Assembly: GCA_024641835.1 (NCBI GenBank)
Contig: JAHECH010000013.1
Span: 1-16,740 of the forward strand
Reading direction: 5' to 3'
Source: Deltaproteobacteria bacterium
Lineage (GTDB): Bacteria; Desulfobacterota; DSM-4660; Desulfatiglandales; HGW-15
DNA length: 16,740 nucleotides
In this document: positions 1 through 7,154 of the stretch, one piece after another
Position numbering within the stretch: the stretch's first letter is position 1
Layout of the letters: each line of letters begins with the position of its first letter
Notes under the pieces: generated by a model
Told to the model about the DNA's origin: nothing
Database searches by the model: none
The model's input: the letters and a program-made list of their open reading frames with translations, nothing else
Made by a program: the position numbers and the translations under genes

Positions 1-68
1 ATGGCCTCGTTCTCGGCCCTGAGCTTTTCAAGCCTCTCTTCCGTCGCCTGTCGTCTTCTGCTGGTCAT
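1..68 (-). CDS. 5' end of an unidentified minus-strand gene (partial)
   Basis: Read on the minus strand, an ATG at 68 opens a frame that stays open to the window edge and encodes about 22 residues, beginning MTSRRRQATEERLEKLRAEN. The N-terminus is basic and then becomes a charged, Glu/Lys/Arg/Leu-rich stretch typical of the start of a coiled coil. A GTG two codons upstream (74-72) is an alternative start; only a weak GAG-type ribosome site is seen. The gene is divergent from dnaE. Too little is present to name a family, and the frame could also be chance. Composition is the only support. Confidence 0.4.
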   Translation of the reverse strand, partial: MTSRRRQATEERLEKLRAENEA

Positions 69-165
69 TGTCACTGTCTCGTGTTGATGGGGGAGACTAG
101 GGTGTGTGTCATTACCTCATCCAAGGAGTGCCCGGCCGACCCCGTGGGCGCAAATTGCACTGGAC

Positions 166-194
166 TTGAGAGCCATAGTTGTGTACCGTACCAT
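166..194 (+). promoter_or_regulatory. Possible sigma70-type promoter for dnaE
   Basis: TTGAGA at 166-171 matches five of six -35 consensus bases. After a 17-base spacer, TACCAT at 189-194 matches four of six -10 bases. It lies in the non-coding stretch 75-345, where I see no other gene or convincing hairpin, and would give dnaE a leader of roughly 145 bases. It rests only on consensus matching. Confidence 0.33.
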
Positions 195-345
195 ACTTGA
201 ATCAGTCGTTACAACAGGGAAGGGACTGCCCAAATCCACCGCCTAAATCAGGGTTCTTTATAGGAATCAGTGGGTTTGTGGACATGTCTTTTATGTATGA
301 CCGCGCAGTAAAAGAGAGAGTTCAGATCAACACGACGAGGACCCC

Positions 346-3300
346 GTGACCCGGCCACCACATTTTGTCCACCTCCATGTGCACACGGAATACAGCCTGC
401 TGGATGGGGCTATCCGAATTGACCGGTTGCTGGAAAAGGCCCGGAGCCTCAGCATGGAGGCTGTCGCCATCACTGATCATGGGAATATTTTCGGCGCTGT
501 GGAACTTTTCAGCCTGGCGGCCCAAGCAGGGATAAAGCCTATCCTGGGATGCGAGCTGTATGTGGCTCCAGGCCACCGTACAGACCGCGGCCCCTCTGCC
601 GAAGGGAACCCCAATGCACACCATCTCATCCTCCTGGTGTCCAACGAGCAGGGGTACAGGAACTTGAGCCGGCTCATCACCCTGAGCCATCTGGAGGGAT
701 TCTATTACCACCCCCGGGTGGATATGGATCTGCTCAGGGAATATAATCAGGGATTGATCGCCCTCTCCGCCTGTCTAAAAGGAAAAGTCCCTCATCTCAT
801 TCAAGCCGGGCGTTTCGAAGAAGCAAAGGAAAGAGCAGAAGAACTGGCATCCATTTTTGACAAGGACCGTTTTTTCCTGGAGGTGCAGGCCAATGGGCTC
901 CCGGAGCAAATCAAGGTCAATGCCCATTTGAAGGAACTCGCCAGGGAGCTTTCCCTGCCTCTCGTAGCGACCAATGATTGTCATTACCTGAGAAGGGATG
1001 ATGCGGAAGCCCATGATGTGCTTCTCTGCATCCAGACAGGTAAAAGCGTTGATGAGCCCAAACGGTTGAAGTTTGCCAAGGACGAATTCTTTTTCAAGTC
1101 CCGGGAAGAAATGGCCTCTACCCTCGGTCGTGATGATTATTCGGAAGCTTTCGATGCCACTCTTGCCATAGCCCGGCGCTGCGAATATGAAATGGAATTC
1201 GGACGTTACAAATACCCCGTCTTCACCCCCCCGGGTGGCGAAAACAAAAAGAGCCTCAATGAGACGATTGCGGAAGAGGCGCGGAAAGGGCTTGAAAGAA
1301 GGCTTAAGCAAATCGCCGATGAAGCGAGAACCCTGTCGAAGGACGAGCAAAAGGAGTATGAGGATAGGCTCCAATATGAACTGGGCGTCATCACCAATAT
1401 GGGCTTCGCCGGGTATTTCCTTATCGTCGCGGACTTTATCGATTATGCCCGGCGGGTTGATATCCCTGTCGGACCGGGACGGGGTTCGGCGGCGGGGTCC
1501 CTTGTGGCCTACTGTCTCAACATCACCAACATCGATCCCATCAAATATGGTCTCCTTTTCGAGAGATTCCTTAATCCCCATCGCATCAGCATGCCTGATA
1601 TTGACATTGATTTCTGCATGAACGGAAGAGATGAGGTGATCCGTTATGTGGCGGAGAAATATGGCCGCGAGAATGTGGGGCAGATCATTACTTTCGGAAC
1701 CATGAAAGCCAGGGCCGTGATCAGAGACGTGGGCCGCACCCTGGGCATACCTTACGGAGAAGTGGACAGGATCGCCAAATTGGTCCCATCCGGTCCCAAT
1801 GTGAGCCTGGAGAAGGCGATCCAGGAGGAGCCTGACCTGAGAAAGCTGGAACAAGGGGAAGAGCGCCATCGAAAGCTCCTCAGAATTGCCCGATCCCTCG
1901 AAGGACTCTCGCGCCATGCTTCCACGCATGCATCCGGTGTGGTTATTTCAGACAGGCCTCTGGTGGAATACCTTCCTCTGTTCAAAGGGACCAACGATGA
2001 AGTCATGACCCAGTTCACGATGGATCAGATTGAGAAACTGGGACTCATCAAGTTTGACTTTCTTGGTCTCAGGACATTGACCGTGATAAAACACGCCCTG
2101 TCGCTCATCGAAAAAACCGCAGCCCAAAAGATCGACATAGACAAGATACCCCTGGATGATCAGGCGACTTATCAACTCTGTAGCGAAGGAAAAACCACCG
2201 GGGTTTTCCAGCTCGAAAGCTCGGGGATGAAGGATCTTCTGCGAAGGCTCAAGCCGGAGGTTTTCGAGGATATGATAGCCCTGGTGGCGCTCTACAGGCC
2301 GGGTCCCCTGGGAAGCAACATGGTGGAGGAATTCATCTCGGGCAAGCATGGGAAAACAAAGATCAAGTACCTTCTGCCCCAACTTGAGCCCATCCTGAAG
2401 GAAACCTACGGCGTGATCTTGTATCAAGAACAGGTCATGAAGATTGCTCAAGTTCTGGCCAACTACACCCTTGCAGAGGCGGATGAACTGCGAAAAGCTA
2501 TCGGCAAGAAAAAAGCAGAGGTCATGGCACAGCATAAGGCCCGCTTTATTGAAGGCGCCAGCCGCAATGGCGTGGACCCGAAGGTGGCTGAGCGGCTCTT
2601 CGCTCTTATCGATAAGTTTGGTGGCTATGGCTTCAACAAGTCGCATTCCGCAGCCTACGCCGTGATCGCTTATCAGACCGCCTTTCTCAAAGCCCATTAC
2701 CCCGTCCAGTTCATGGCTGCGCTCCTAACCCAGGACATGGGGAATCAGGACAAGACCATCAAGAACATCGCAGAATGCCGCGAAATGGGCATCCAGATCC
2801 TGCCTCCGGACCTCAATGAAAGCCAGCCGGATTTCGCTGTCGTGGAAGGAGGAATTCGCTTCGGCCTCGGCGCAGTGAAGAACGTGGGGCTGAAAGCCGT
2901 AGAGTCGGTGATTGAGGAGAGGAGCAAAGGGGGGCCGTTCAAGGACCTCCTGGATTTTTGCAAGAGGGTCGATGGGTCCAAAGTGAATCGCCGAGTCATG
3001 GAGGGTCTCATCCTCTGCGGCGCATTTGATCTTACAGGCACTCATAGATCAACGCTTTTTGCTTCCCTGGACGAGGTGCTTAAGATTTGCGGGACGATGC
3101 AGGACCCCAATCAGCTGAACATGTTTTCCTTCTGTCAGGGTGATGAAACCATGGCCTATCATCACCTCAACCTTCCTCAGATGGAGGAATGGGACGAAAA
3201 AGAAAAACTGCGAAAGGAAAAGGAGTCCCTCGGCTTCTATATCACCGGCCATCCCCTGGACAGCGTCAAGGAAGAAGTGGAACGCTTCGCCACTTGGAGC

Positions 3301-3867
3301 ATTCAGGATCTTTCAAATCTGGGTGACAAAACCTCGGTGAAAGTGGCGGGTGTTGTCGAGAACCTGAAAATAAAAAGGACCAAGAGGGGAGAAAAAATGG
3401 CCCTTCTCACGCTGGAAGACCAGACAGGGTCCATCGAAGTGGTTGTGTTCCCGGATGTTTTCAACCTTTGCTCCCCTTTTCTCAAGAGCGATGAACCCCT
3501 GCTTGTCTCAGGCACAGCGGAAGTGGATGACAGCAACGTCAAAATTGTTTCCCAGGAGATCACTCCTCTCGAGAAGGTGAAGGGGAAAGCTGTCAGAGCC
3601 ATCGAACTCCCTCTCTTGCAGGATTGGATCTCAAGAGACAACCTTGAAGAAATCAAGGATGTGCTATTCAGATACCCTGGGGACTCTTCGGTCTTCTTCA
3701 GAGTTCCCATGAATCCTGACAAGGAAATCCTCATCGCAGCTCATCCCCGTTACAGGGTCCTGCCCTGTGACGAGATGATCAAGGAGATCGAAACAATCAT
3801 TGGTCAAAAGGTTATCTACAACTATGGAGAGAAGAATTCGAACCGTCGCCACGTTGAGCACCCATAG
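346..3867 (+). CDS. dnaE: DNA polymerase III alpha subunit (replicative polymerase, DnaE1 type)
   Basis: This is the C-family polymerase that forms the catalytic core of the replicative holoenzyme in the cytoplasm. The 1173 residues match the usual DnaE1 length. An N-terminal PHP domain carries HVH at 11-13, ITDHGN at 42-47 and NDCH at 210-213. The polymerase core has PDIDIDF at 417-423, where D418 and D420 correspond to the first two catalytic aspartates, and KFDFLGL with D571 as the probable third. GPGRGS and the GFNKSHSAAYA loop of the fingers region are also present. An OB fold follows at about 998-1075. The start is GTG with GAGG five bases upstream; no earlier start fits the family N-terminus better. 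The end overlaps the next gene by 44 bases, so the two are probably co-transcribed. All core motifs are present and no damage is seen. Confidence 0.98.
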   Translation: MTRPPHFVHLHVHTEYSLLDGAIRIDRLLEKARSLSMEAVAITDHGNIFGAVELFSLAAQAGIKPILGCELYVAPGHRTDRGPSAEGNPNAHHLILLVSNEQGYRNLSRLITLSHLEGFYYHPRVDMDLLREYNQGLIALSACLKGKVPHLIQAGRFEEAKERAEELASIFDKDRFFLEVQANGLPEQIKVNAHLKELARELSLPLVATNDCHYLRRDDAEAHDVLLCIQTGKSVDEPKRLKFAKDEFFFKSREEMASTLGRDDYSEAFDATLAIARRCEYEMEFGRYKYPVFTPPGGENKKSLNETIAEEARKGLERRLKQIADEARTLSKDEQKEYEDRLQYELGVITNMGFAGYFLIVADFIDYARRVDIPVGPGRGSAAGSLVAYCLNITNIDPIKYGLLFERFLNPHRISMPDIDIDFCMNGRDEVIRYVAEKYGRENVGQIITFGTMKARAVIRDVGRTLGIPYGEVDRIAKLVPSGPNVSLEKAIQEEPDLRKLEQGEERHRKLLRIARSLEGLSRHASTHASGVVISDRPLVEYLPLFKGTNDEVMTQFTMDQIEKLGLIKFDFLGLRTLTVIKHALSLIEKTAAQKIDIDKIPLDDQATYQLCSEGKTTGVFQLESSGMKDLLRRLKPEVFEDMIALVALYRPGPLGSNMVEEFISGKHGKTKIKYLLPQLEPILKETYGVILYQEQVMKIAQVLANYTLAEADELRKAIGKKKAEVMAQHKARFIEGASRNGVDPKVAERLFALIDKFGGYGFNKSHSAAYAVIAYQTAFLKAHYPVQFMAALLTQDMGNQDKTIKNIAECREMGIQILPPDLNESQPDFAVVEGGIRFGLGAVKNVGLKAVESVIEERSKGGPFKDLLDFCKRVDGSKVNRRVMEGLILCGAFDLTGTHRSTLFASLDEVLKICGTMQDPNQLNMFSFCQGDETMAYHHLNLPQMEEWDEKEKLRKEKESLGFYITGHPLDSVKEEVERFATWSIQDLSNLGDKTSVKVAGVVENLKIKRTKRGEKMALLTLEDQTGSIEVVVFPDVFNLCSPFLKSDEPLLVSGTAEVDDSNVKIVSQEITPLEKVKGKAVRAIELPLLQDWISRDNLEEIKDVLFRYPGDSSVFFRVPMNPDKEILIAAHPRYRVLPCDEMIKEIETIIGQKVIYNYGEKNSNRRHVEHP

Positions 3868-4360
3868 CTTTTCAGTCAGCCTTGATGAGGTGCTTCTAAG
3901 AAACGGGATCGAGGGAAAGAGAATCAAGATCGATCACCCTCAAGCAGCGGCCATCATCCCTTTTGTGTCAAAAGACGAAATCCTCATGGTGCGCCAGTTC
4001 AGGTATGCTCTGGGAAAAGAAACCCTGGAAATACCGGCGGGGAAGATGGATCCCGGAGAAAAACCGGAGCAGTGTGTCAGAAGGGAACTGATCGAAGAAA
4101 CAGGCCACGAGGCAGAGCAAGTTCAATTTATCCTCACCTACGCGCCAGCCATCGGCTACTCCAATGAATTGATCCATCTTTTTTCAGGTCATCACCTCCG
4201 GAGAATCCACGAAGGATTGGACGAAAGGGAGATCTCTTCCGTGGAGAGCATAAGCCTCAGCCAGCTCAGGGATATGCTCAAGAAAGGCCTTATTGAGGAT
4301 GGGAAAACCCTCCTCGGCCTTTCCTTCCTAGGGCTTATCGGGGGCCATGTGAAGGTGTGA
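3824..4360 (+). CDS. Nudix hydrolase, ADP-ribose pyrophosphatase-like
   Basis: The product, 178 residues from the ATG at 3824, contains a complete Nudix box at about residues 73-95 (GX5EX7RELXEETG), which binds the catalytic metal ions. The box is preceded by LEIPAG and followed by APAIGYSNE, the arrangement typical of the ADP-ribose pyrophosphatase branch, which cleaves ADP-ribose to AMP and ribose 5-phosphate. Substrate choice within Nudix proteins is hard to call from sequence, so ADP-ribose is an inference. The gene overlaps the end of dnaE by 44 bases. A TTG at 3800 is in frame, but the ATG gives the expected N-terminus; AAAAGG twelve bases upstream is a poor ribosome site, suggesting coupling to dnaE translation. 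It converges on the minus-strand genes that follow. Confidence 0.9.
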   Translation: MERRIRTVATLSTHSFSVSLDEVLLRNGIEGKRIKIDHPQAAAIIPFVSKDEILMVRQFRYALGKETLEIPAGKMDPGEKPEQCVRRELIEETGHEAEQVQFILTYAPAIGYSNELIHLFSGHHLRRIHEGLDEREISSVESISLSQLRDMLKKGLIEDGKTLLGLSFLGLIGGHVKV

Positions 4361-4365
4361 TTTCC

Positions 4366-4557
4366 CTATTGCGGCTGGCTTTCCAGAAACTTCTTGAGCT
4401 TATTGATGATGGTCACGGGAACGGGACCAGAGTTGGCGTATAATTTCAAAAGCGCATAAGGAACCTTTGTTTCTGCTTCCACTTTATCCCAGCCAATGCC
4501 CTTGGCATCCACCTGTTGCATGAGTTTGACAAGTTCTTCAGATTCCATAATCTTCAT
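4366..4557 (-). CDS. Small HTH-like protein of unknown function
   Basis: This 63-residue protein is read from the minus strand, 43 bases after the rhodanese-fold gene and probably in the same transcript. A GGGAG site sits just upstream of its ATG; a second in-frame ATG three codons later is possible. It is predicted to be mostly helical. The segment from GWDKVEAETKVP to LLKLYANSGPVPVTIINKLK resembles a compact Cro/XRE-type helix-turn-helix followed by a helix, and the whole protein is little more than that fold. No signal peptide, membrane segment or cysteine is present. The resemblance is by eye, so a DNA-binding role is only a suggestion. Codon and residue usage look like a real gene, and its stop lies five bases from the stop of the convergent Nudix gene. 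Confidence 0.6.
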   Translation of the reverse strand: MKIMESEELVKLMQQVDAKGIGWDKVEAETKVPYALLKLYANSGPVPVTIINKLKKFLESQPQ

Positions 4558-4600
4558 TCGCTCCCATCTTCAGGATCGGCTCTCGAATACCCCCGGCGCG

Positions 4601-5224
4601 TCACTTTTCGGCAGGCCCCAGGTCAGGGGGATACACATATTTGGGGTCCATTTCGTAGGTCCACGGAAGTCCCCACCACTGCCATCCATAATGACGCCGG
4701 TGCCCAAACCCGTTAATCTTATACCTTTTCGCTAGCTGCCGATAGAACTTCTGGCGATTCGGGTCTTCGAAGTAGGGAAACTCAGGCCCCTCAAAACCAT
4801 CGTACACGTCGTACACGTTCTTGAACCCTGCACTGGAGATCTCTTTGGCGGCAAGCGCACTTCGCACACCATCCCGGTCCAAAATGAGAAGATTATCTGT
4901 TTTCTTGAAGGCTTTATTAATCTGATCGAGGAAGGCTTTGTTTTTTTGGAACTGATAGCCTTGCCTTTCTCCCTCTTTTACAAACTGGGTCGTGAAGAAC
5001 ATGTAAGGAAAATTGAATGCTTGGAGGGGATGGCCAACAAATTGGTATTCTTCTCTGCTTCTCACATCAATGAGATAAGTGTCCGGCAGAGTGTTGAGCA
5101 TATCGAACGCTTCAATGCACAGGATCTTTTTGGGTTCCTCAGCCTGCACATATCCTGTCCCTATCAGAAAGGCGGCGAGGAGGGCGAGACAGAATAGAGA
5201 TTCACCATGGGATCTGCTCTTCAT
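4601..5224 (-). CDS. Exported rhodanese-fold protein without the catalytic cysteine
   Basis: The 207-residue product has a signal peptide: a basic start, a hydrophobic stretch at about 10-26 and a likely cut after VQA at 28, so it is probably periplasmic. The rest is a single rhodanese domain with the family's YLIDVRSREEY at 50-60 and a helix after the active-site loop (VRSALAAKEISSAGF). The loop itself reads LILDRDGVRS, so the position normally held by the sulfur-carrying cysteine is Asp116. Sulfurtransferase activity is therefore unlikely, and a binding or structural role is more plausible. The tail is rich in Trp and Tyr (HRRHYGWQWWGLPW). No strong ribosome site precedes the ATG. It lies upstream of the small HTH-like gene on the same strand. 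Confidence 0.87.
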   Translation of the reverse strand: MKSRSHGESLFCLALLAAFLIGTGYVQAEEPKKILCIEAFDMLNTLPDTYLIDVRSREEYQFVGHPLQAFNFPYMFFTTQFVKEGERQGYQFQKNKAFLDQINKAFKKTDNLLILDRDGVRSALAAKEISSAGFKNVYDVYDGFEGPEFPYFEDPNRQKFYRQLAKRYKINGFGHRRHYGWQWWGLPWTYEMDPKYVYPPDLGPAEK

Positions 5225-5368
5225 GGTAGGCCTACTCTAAAGTCAACCAAGACGATCTCCTTGCGTCAGGCATCCAGCAGTCCAGTCTCTAGCCTTCTGT
5301 GCTTGTTCAACGCACGGAAACTTGATGACTTCGCAAAAAGTCGCCACTGTTGGCGGCACAGTAAAGAA

Positions 5369-5388
5369 CCCCATGCTTCCGCATGGGG
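5369..5388. repeat. Perfect hairpin inside the 316-base element
   Basis: CCCCATGC and GCATGGGG form an 8-base perfect stem around a TTCC loop. It is the first of two hairpins with the same stem length, loop and outer CCCC/GGGG but different inner stem bases, so structure rather than sequence appears conserved. Confidence 0.75.
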
Positions 5389-5399
5389 CTTCTTCTATA

Positions 5400-5489
5400 G
5401 AAAAAGCCATTCTCCCTTGGGGACTGTCCGACCTGAAGCCCTATGTCCATCCATCCCCGCTCTTCCGAGCGGGGCATTCTGGCTTTTTC
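5400..5489. repeat. Inner inverted repeat GAAAAAGCCA / TGGCTTTTTC
   Basis: A perfect 10-base inverted repeat, 5400-5409 against 5480-5489, encloses the second TTCC hairpin. It is nested within the 316-base element and may mark the limits of a separate module. Confidence 0.65.
5455..5474. repeat. Second perfect TTCC-loop hairpin
   Basis: CCCCGCTC and GAGCGGGG form an 8-base perfect stem around TTCC, matching the architecture of the hairpin at 5369-5388. A T-run (5484-5488) follows nine bases later on the plus strand, too far for a standard terminator. Confidence 0.75.
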
Positions 5490-5527
5490 ACGTAAAAACC
5501 TCCAGATGCAAGGCGCGCGAATGCCTG

Positions 5528-5572
5528 CCTGCCTCAGGCAGGTTGAGGAATGAGGCGTACATAGAAGTACGC
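5528..5572. repeat. Two short stems in the right half of the element
   Basis: CCTGCC-TCA-GGCAGG at 5528-5542 and GCGTAC-ATAGAA-GTACGC at 5555-5572 are perfect 6-base stems. They add to the dense secondary structure of the 316-base element. Confidence 0.5.
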
Positions 5573-5700
5573 CGCAATGACGAAAGATGAAGCGCAACGC
5601 CGCAGATGGACTTTTTACGAAGCCGTCAAATTTAGAATGTTCATAATCCAGCCTCATCTGATTTGTCAACGCAAAAAATAGACATAACCCTGTATCCGTG

Positions 5701-5729
5701 TTGACAGGGCGGCCTCGAACGTTTAATAT
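5701..5729 (+). promoter_or_regulatory. Near-consensus sigma70 promoter for the DUF362 gene
   Basis: A perfect TTGACA at 5701-5706 is followed after exactly 17 bases by TAATAT at 5724-5729, which matches four of six -10 positions. It is the best promoter match I found in the window. Transcription would begin near 5736, giving a leader of about 225 bases that includes the inverted repeat at 5806-5900. Confidence 0.6.
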
Positions 5730-5805
5730 CCGGCTCTGTTCTCCTGGACTTTAGGCCCTTTAGAATCTTAGCCTGTAACTTCTTCACAGGATGCGGAGAA
5801 ATTTT

Positions 5806-5900
5806 CACTGGGCCATTGGTGTCTTTTCTGAAGTGACTGGCGGGAGGGCGCTGGGCCCGGGAGCCGTTGGAACGAAAGAAAAGACACCAATGGCTCACTG
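5806..5900. repeat. 95-base inverted repeat in the leader of the DUF362 gene
   Basis: Bases 5813-5829 (CCATTGGTGTCTTTTCT) pair perfectly with 5877-5893. Extending outward to 5806-5829 against 5877-5900 gives 22 of 24 matches. The enclosed 47 bases are G-rich, with GGCGGGAGGGC and CCCGGGAGCC. The repeat lies after the promoter at 5701 and before the ribosome site, so its transcript would fold into a long stem-loop. The arms and core resemble those of the element at 14398-14625, which argues for a small dispersed repeat rather than a purpose-built regulator. Confidence 0.75.
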
Positions 5901-5946
5901 ATCCAGCTTGATTGCGGCCAAAGGCATGCATTGGGAAAATCCCCAC

Positions 5947-5954
5947 GGGAGGAG
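5947..5954 (+). promoter_or_regulatory. Ribosome binding site fixing the DUF362 start
   Basis: GGGAGGAG lies six bases before the ATG at 5961. It excludes the in-frame TTG at 5931, which has no such site, as the main start. Confidence 0.8.
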
Positions 5955-5960
5955 ATACGC

Positions 5961-7070
5961 ATGGCGCCAAGCAAAGTATACTTCGCTGATCTAAGGGCTT
6001 CCGGCAAAGAAAACCTCCTGACCAAGGTTACCCGGCTTTCGGACACATCGGGGTTAAAGGACATTGTTCCGCCGCGCGGCCTTGTAGCGATCAAGCTTCA
6101 CTTTGGGGAGAAAGGCAACGCCGCTTTCATCCGTCCCATCTTCATCCGTCAGATTGTGGAGCGCGTAAGAGCCCTCGGCGCCCTACCCTTCCTGACGGAC
6201 ACCAATACCCTCTACGCTGGCACAAGAGGGAACAGCGTTTCCCACATCACCACCGCTACAGAAAACGGATTTGCCTATTCGGTGCTGAGCGCGCCCATTA
6301 TCATTGCCGACGGCATGAGGGGCTCATCATATAAAGCCGTCCGAATCAATCAGGAAATCATCACGACCGCCTACATTGGCAAAGAGATTGCCGAGGCAGA
6401 CGCACTTGTGAGCGTGGCTCATTTTAAAGGCCACGAATTATCCGGATTCGGTGGGACGATTAAGAATTTGGGGATGGGATGCGCCTCAAGGCGAGGCAAG
6501 CTGGTCCAGCACTCTGATTTGTCACCCAAGGTGGCCAAGAAAAAATGCGTGGGATGTGGTGACTGCGTTGAACATTGTGCCCAGTCAGCCATCTCCATCC
6601 TGGATGAAAAAGCCGGAATTGACTCTGAGAAGTGCATCGGATGTGGAGAATGCATCCTTATCTGCTCCAACAAGGCGATAGACGTTCAATGGAACGCGGA
6701 TGTTGGCCTGTTCCAGAAAAAGATGGTGGAGTACGCTTCGGCTGTACTGAGAGACAAGAAAGGGAGAGCTGCGTTCCTGAATTTCCTGACCCATATTTCT
6801 CCGGCTTGCGATTGCTATGGCCATAATGATGCCCCCATTGTCCAGGACATCGGCATGATGGCATCAACAGACCCTGTCGCGATTGAACAAGCCTCCGTGG
6901 ATTTGGTAAATCGGCAGGAAGGACTCGCCGGGTCATGCCTGCCCGCCAATAGAGAAGCAGGTGGGGATAAGTTCAGGGCCCTCTATCCCAAGGTGGACTG
7001 GACGATTCAGCTCGATCATGCCGAGAAGATTGGCCTGGGCCAGAGGGAGTATGAACTGGTAACAATCTAG
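5961..7070 (+). CDS. DUF362 protein with two [4Fe-4S] ferredoxin motifs
   Basis: The 369-residue cytoplasmic protein has a DUF362 N-terminal part (GLVAIKLHFGEKGN, then FKGHELSGFGGTIKNLGMG). A two-cluster ferredoxin insert follows, with cysteines at 196, 199, 202, 206 and at 225, 228, 231, 235, each set spaced CX2CX2CX3C. It ends with the conserved SPACDCYGHND and DIGMMASTDPVAIEQASVDL. DUF362 proteins of this form are common in anaerobes; their reaction is not established, and the clusters point to electron transfer or redox sensing. The start is set by GGGAGGAG. A near-consensus promoter and a stem-loop leader precede it, so it probably heads its own transcript. It ends 84 bases before the next gene with no clear terminator, so read-through is possible. 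Confidence 0.92.
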   Translation: MAPSKVYFADLRASGKENLLTKVTRLSDTSGLKDIVPPRGLVAIKLHFGEKGNAAFIRPIFIRQIVERVRALGALPFLTDTNTLYAGTRGNSVSHITTATENGFAYSVLSAPIIIADGMRGSSYKAVRINQEIITTAYIGKEIAEADALVSVAHFKGHELSGFGGTIKNLGMGCASRRGKLVQHSDLSPKVAKKKCVGCGDCVEHCAQSAISILDEKAGIDSEKCIGCGECILICSNKAIDVQWNADVGLFQKKMVEYASAVLRDKKGRAAFLNFLTHISPACDCYGHNDAPIVQDIGMMASTDPVAIEQASVDLVNRQEGLAGSCLPANREAGGDKFRALYPKVDWTIQLDHAEKIGLGQREYELVTI

Positions 7071-7154
7071 TGTGGCGGCCAGAAGTCGCTCCACAGAACA
7101 TGAGCATGAACTTTTTCCGCGTTCTGTAACCATTAAACCATAAGGAGGTGCACC

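Larger units (their letters stand above)
5318..5633. repeat. 316-base inverted-repeat element, MITE-like
   Basis: The ends form an imperfect 25-base inverted repeat, 5318-5342 against 5609-5633, with 21 matches; the inner part is GCTTCGTAAAAAGTC on one arm and ACTTCGCAAAAAGTC on the other. A partial second left arm, CGTAAAAA at 5491-5498, can also pair with the right arm, as if a shorter element of about 145 bases had been extended or interrupted. No transposase is encoded and no target duplication is obvious. Arms of this type resemble dispersed repeats I associate with Desulfobacterota genomes. Mobility is inferred, not shown. Confidence 0.7.
5225..5960. other. Long intergenic region carrying two inverted-repeat elements and a promoter
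   Basis: This stretch separates the divergent rhodanese-fold and DUF362 genes. I see no convincing gene in it. Bases 5318-5633 are an inverted-repeat element with nested hairpins, 5701-5729 a near-consensus promoter, 5806-5900 a second inverted repeat, and 5947-5954 the ribosome site of the next gene. Bases 5225-5317, upstream of the rhodanese-fold gene, show no clear promoter. Confidence 0.8.

Noticed and set aside
145..159. Sigma54-like site (GTGGGCGCAAATTGCA) upstream of dnaE
   Set aside because: The GG to GC spacing is one base short of the strict requirement, and dnaE is not expected to use sigma54.
775..1929. Long minus-strand open frame inside dnaE
   Set aside because: It lies wholly within dnaE, antisense, and its product resembles no family. 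The same applies to the minus-strand frames at 1948-2697 and 10842-11915.
5307..5669. Minus-strand open frame of 120 codons
   Set aside because: It spans the 316-base inverted-repeat element, and its peptide is just the repeat translated, of the kind often misannotated as hypothetical proteins.
7093..7127. ACAGAAC / GTTCTGT stem before the small membrane protein gene
   Set aside because: Seven base pairs with a 21-base loop and no following T-run; too weak to call a terminator or regulator.
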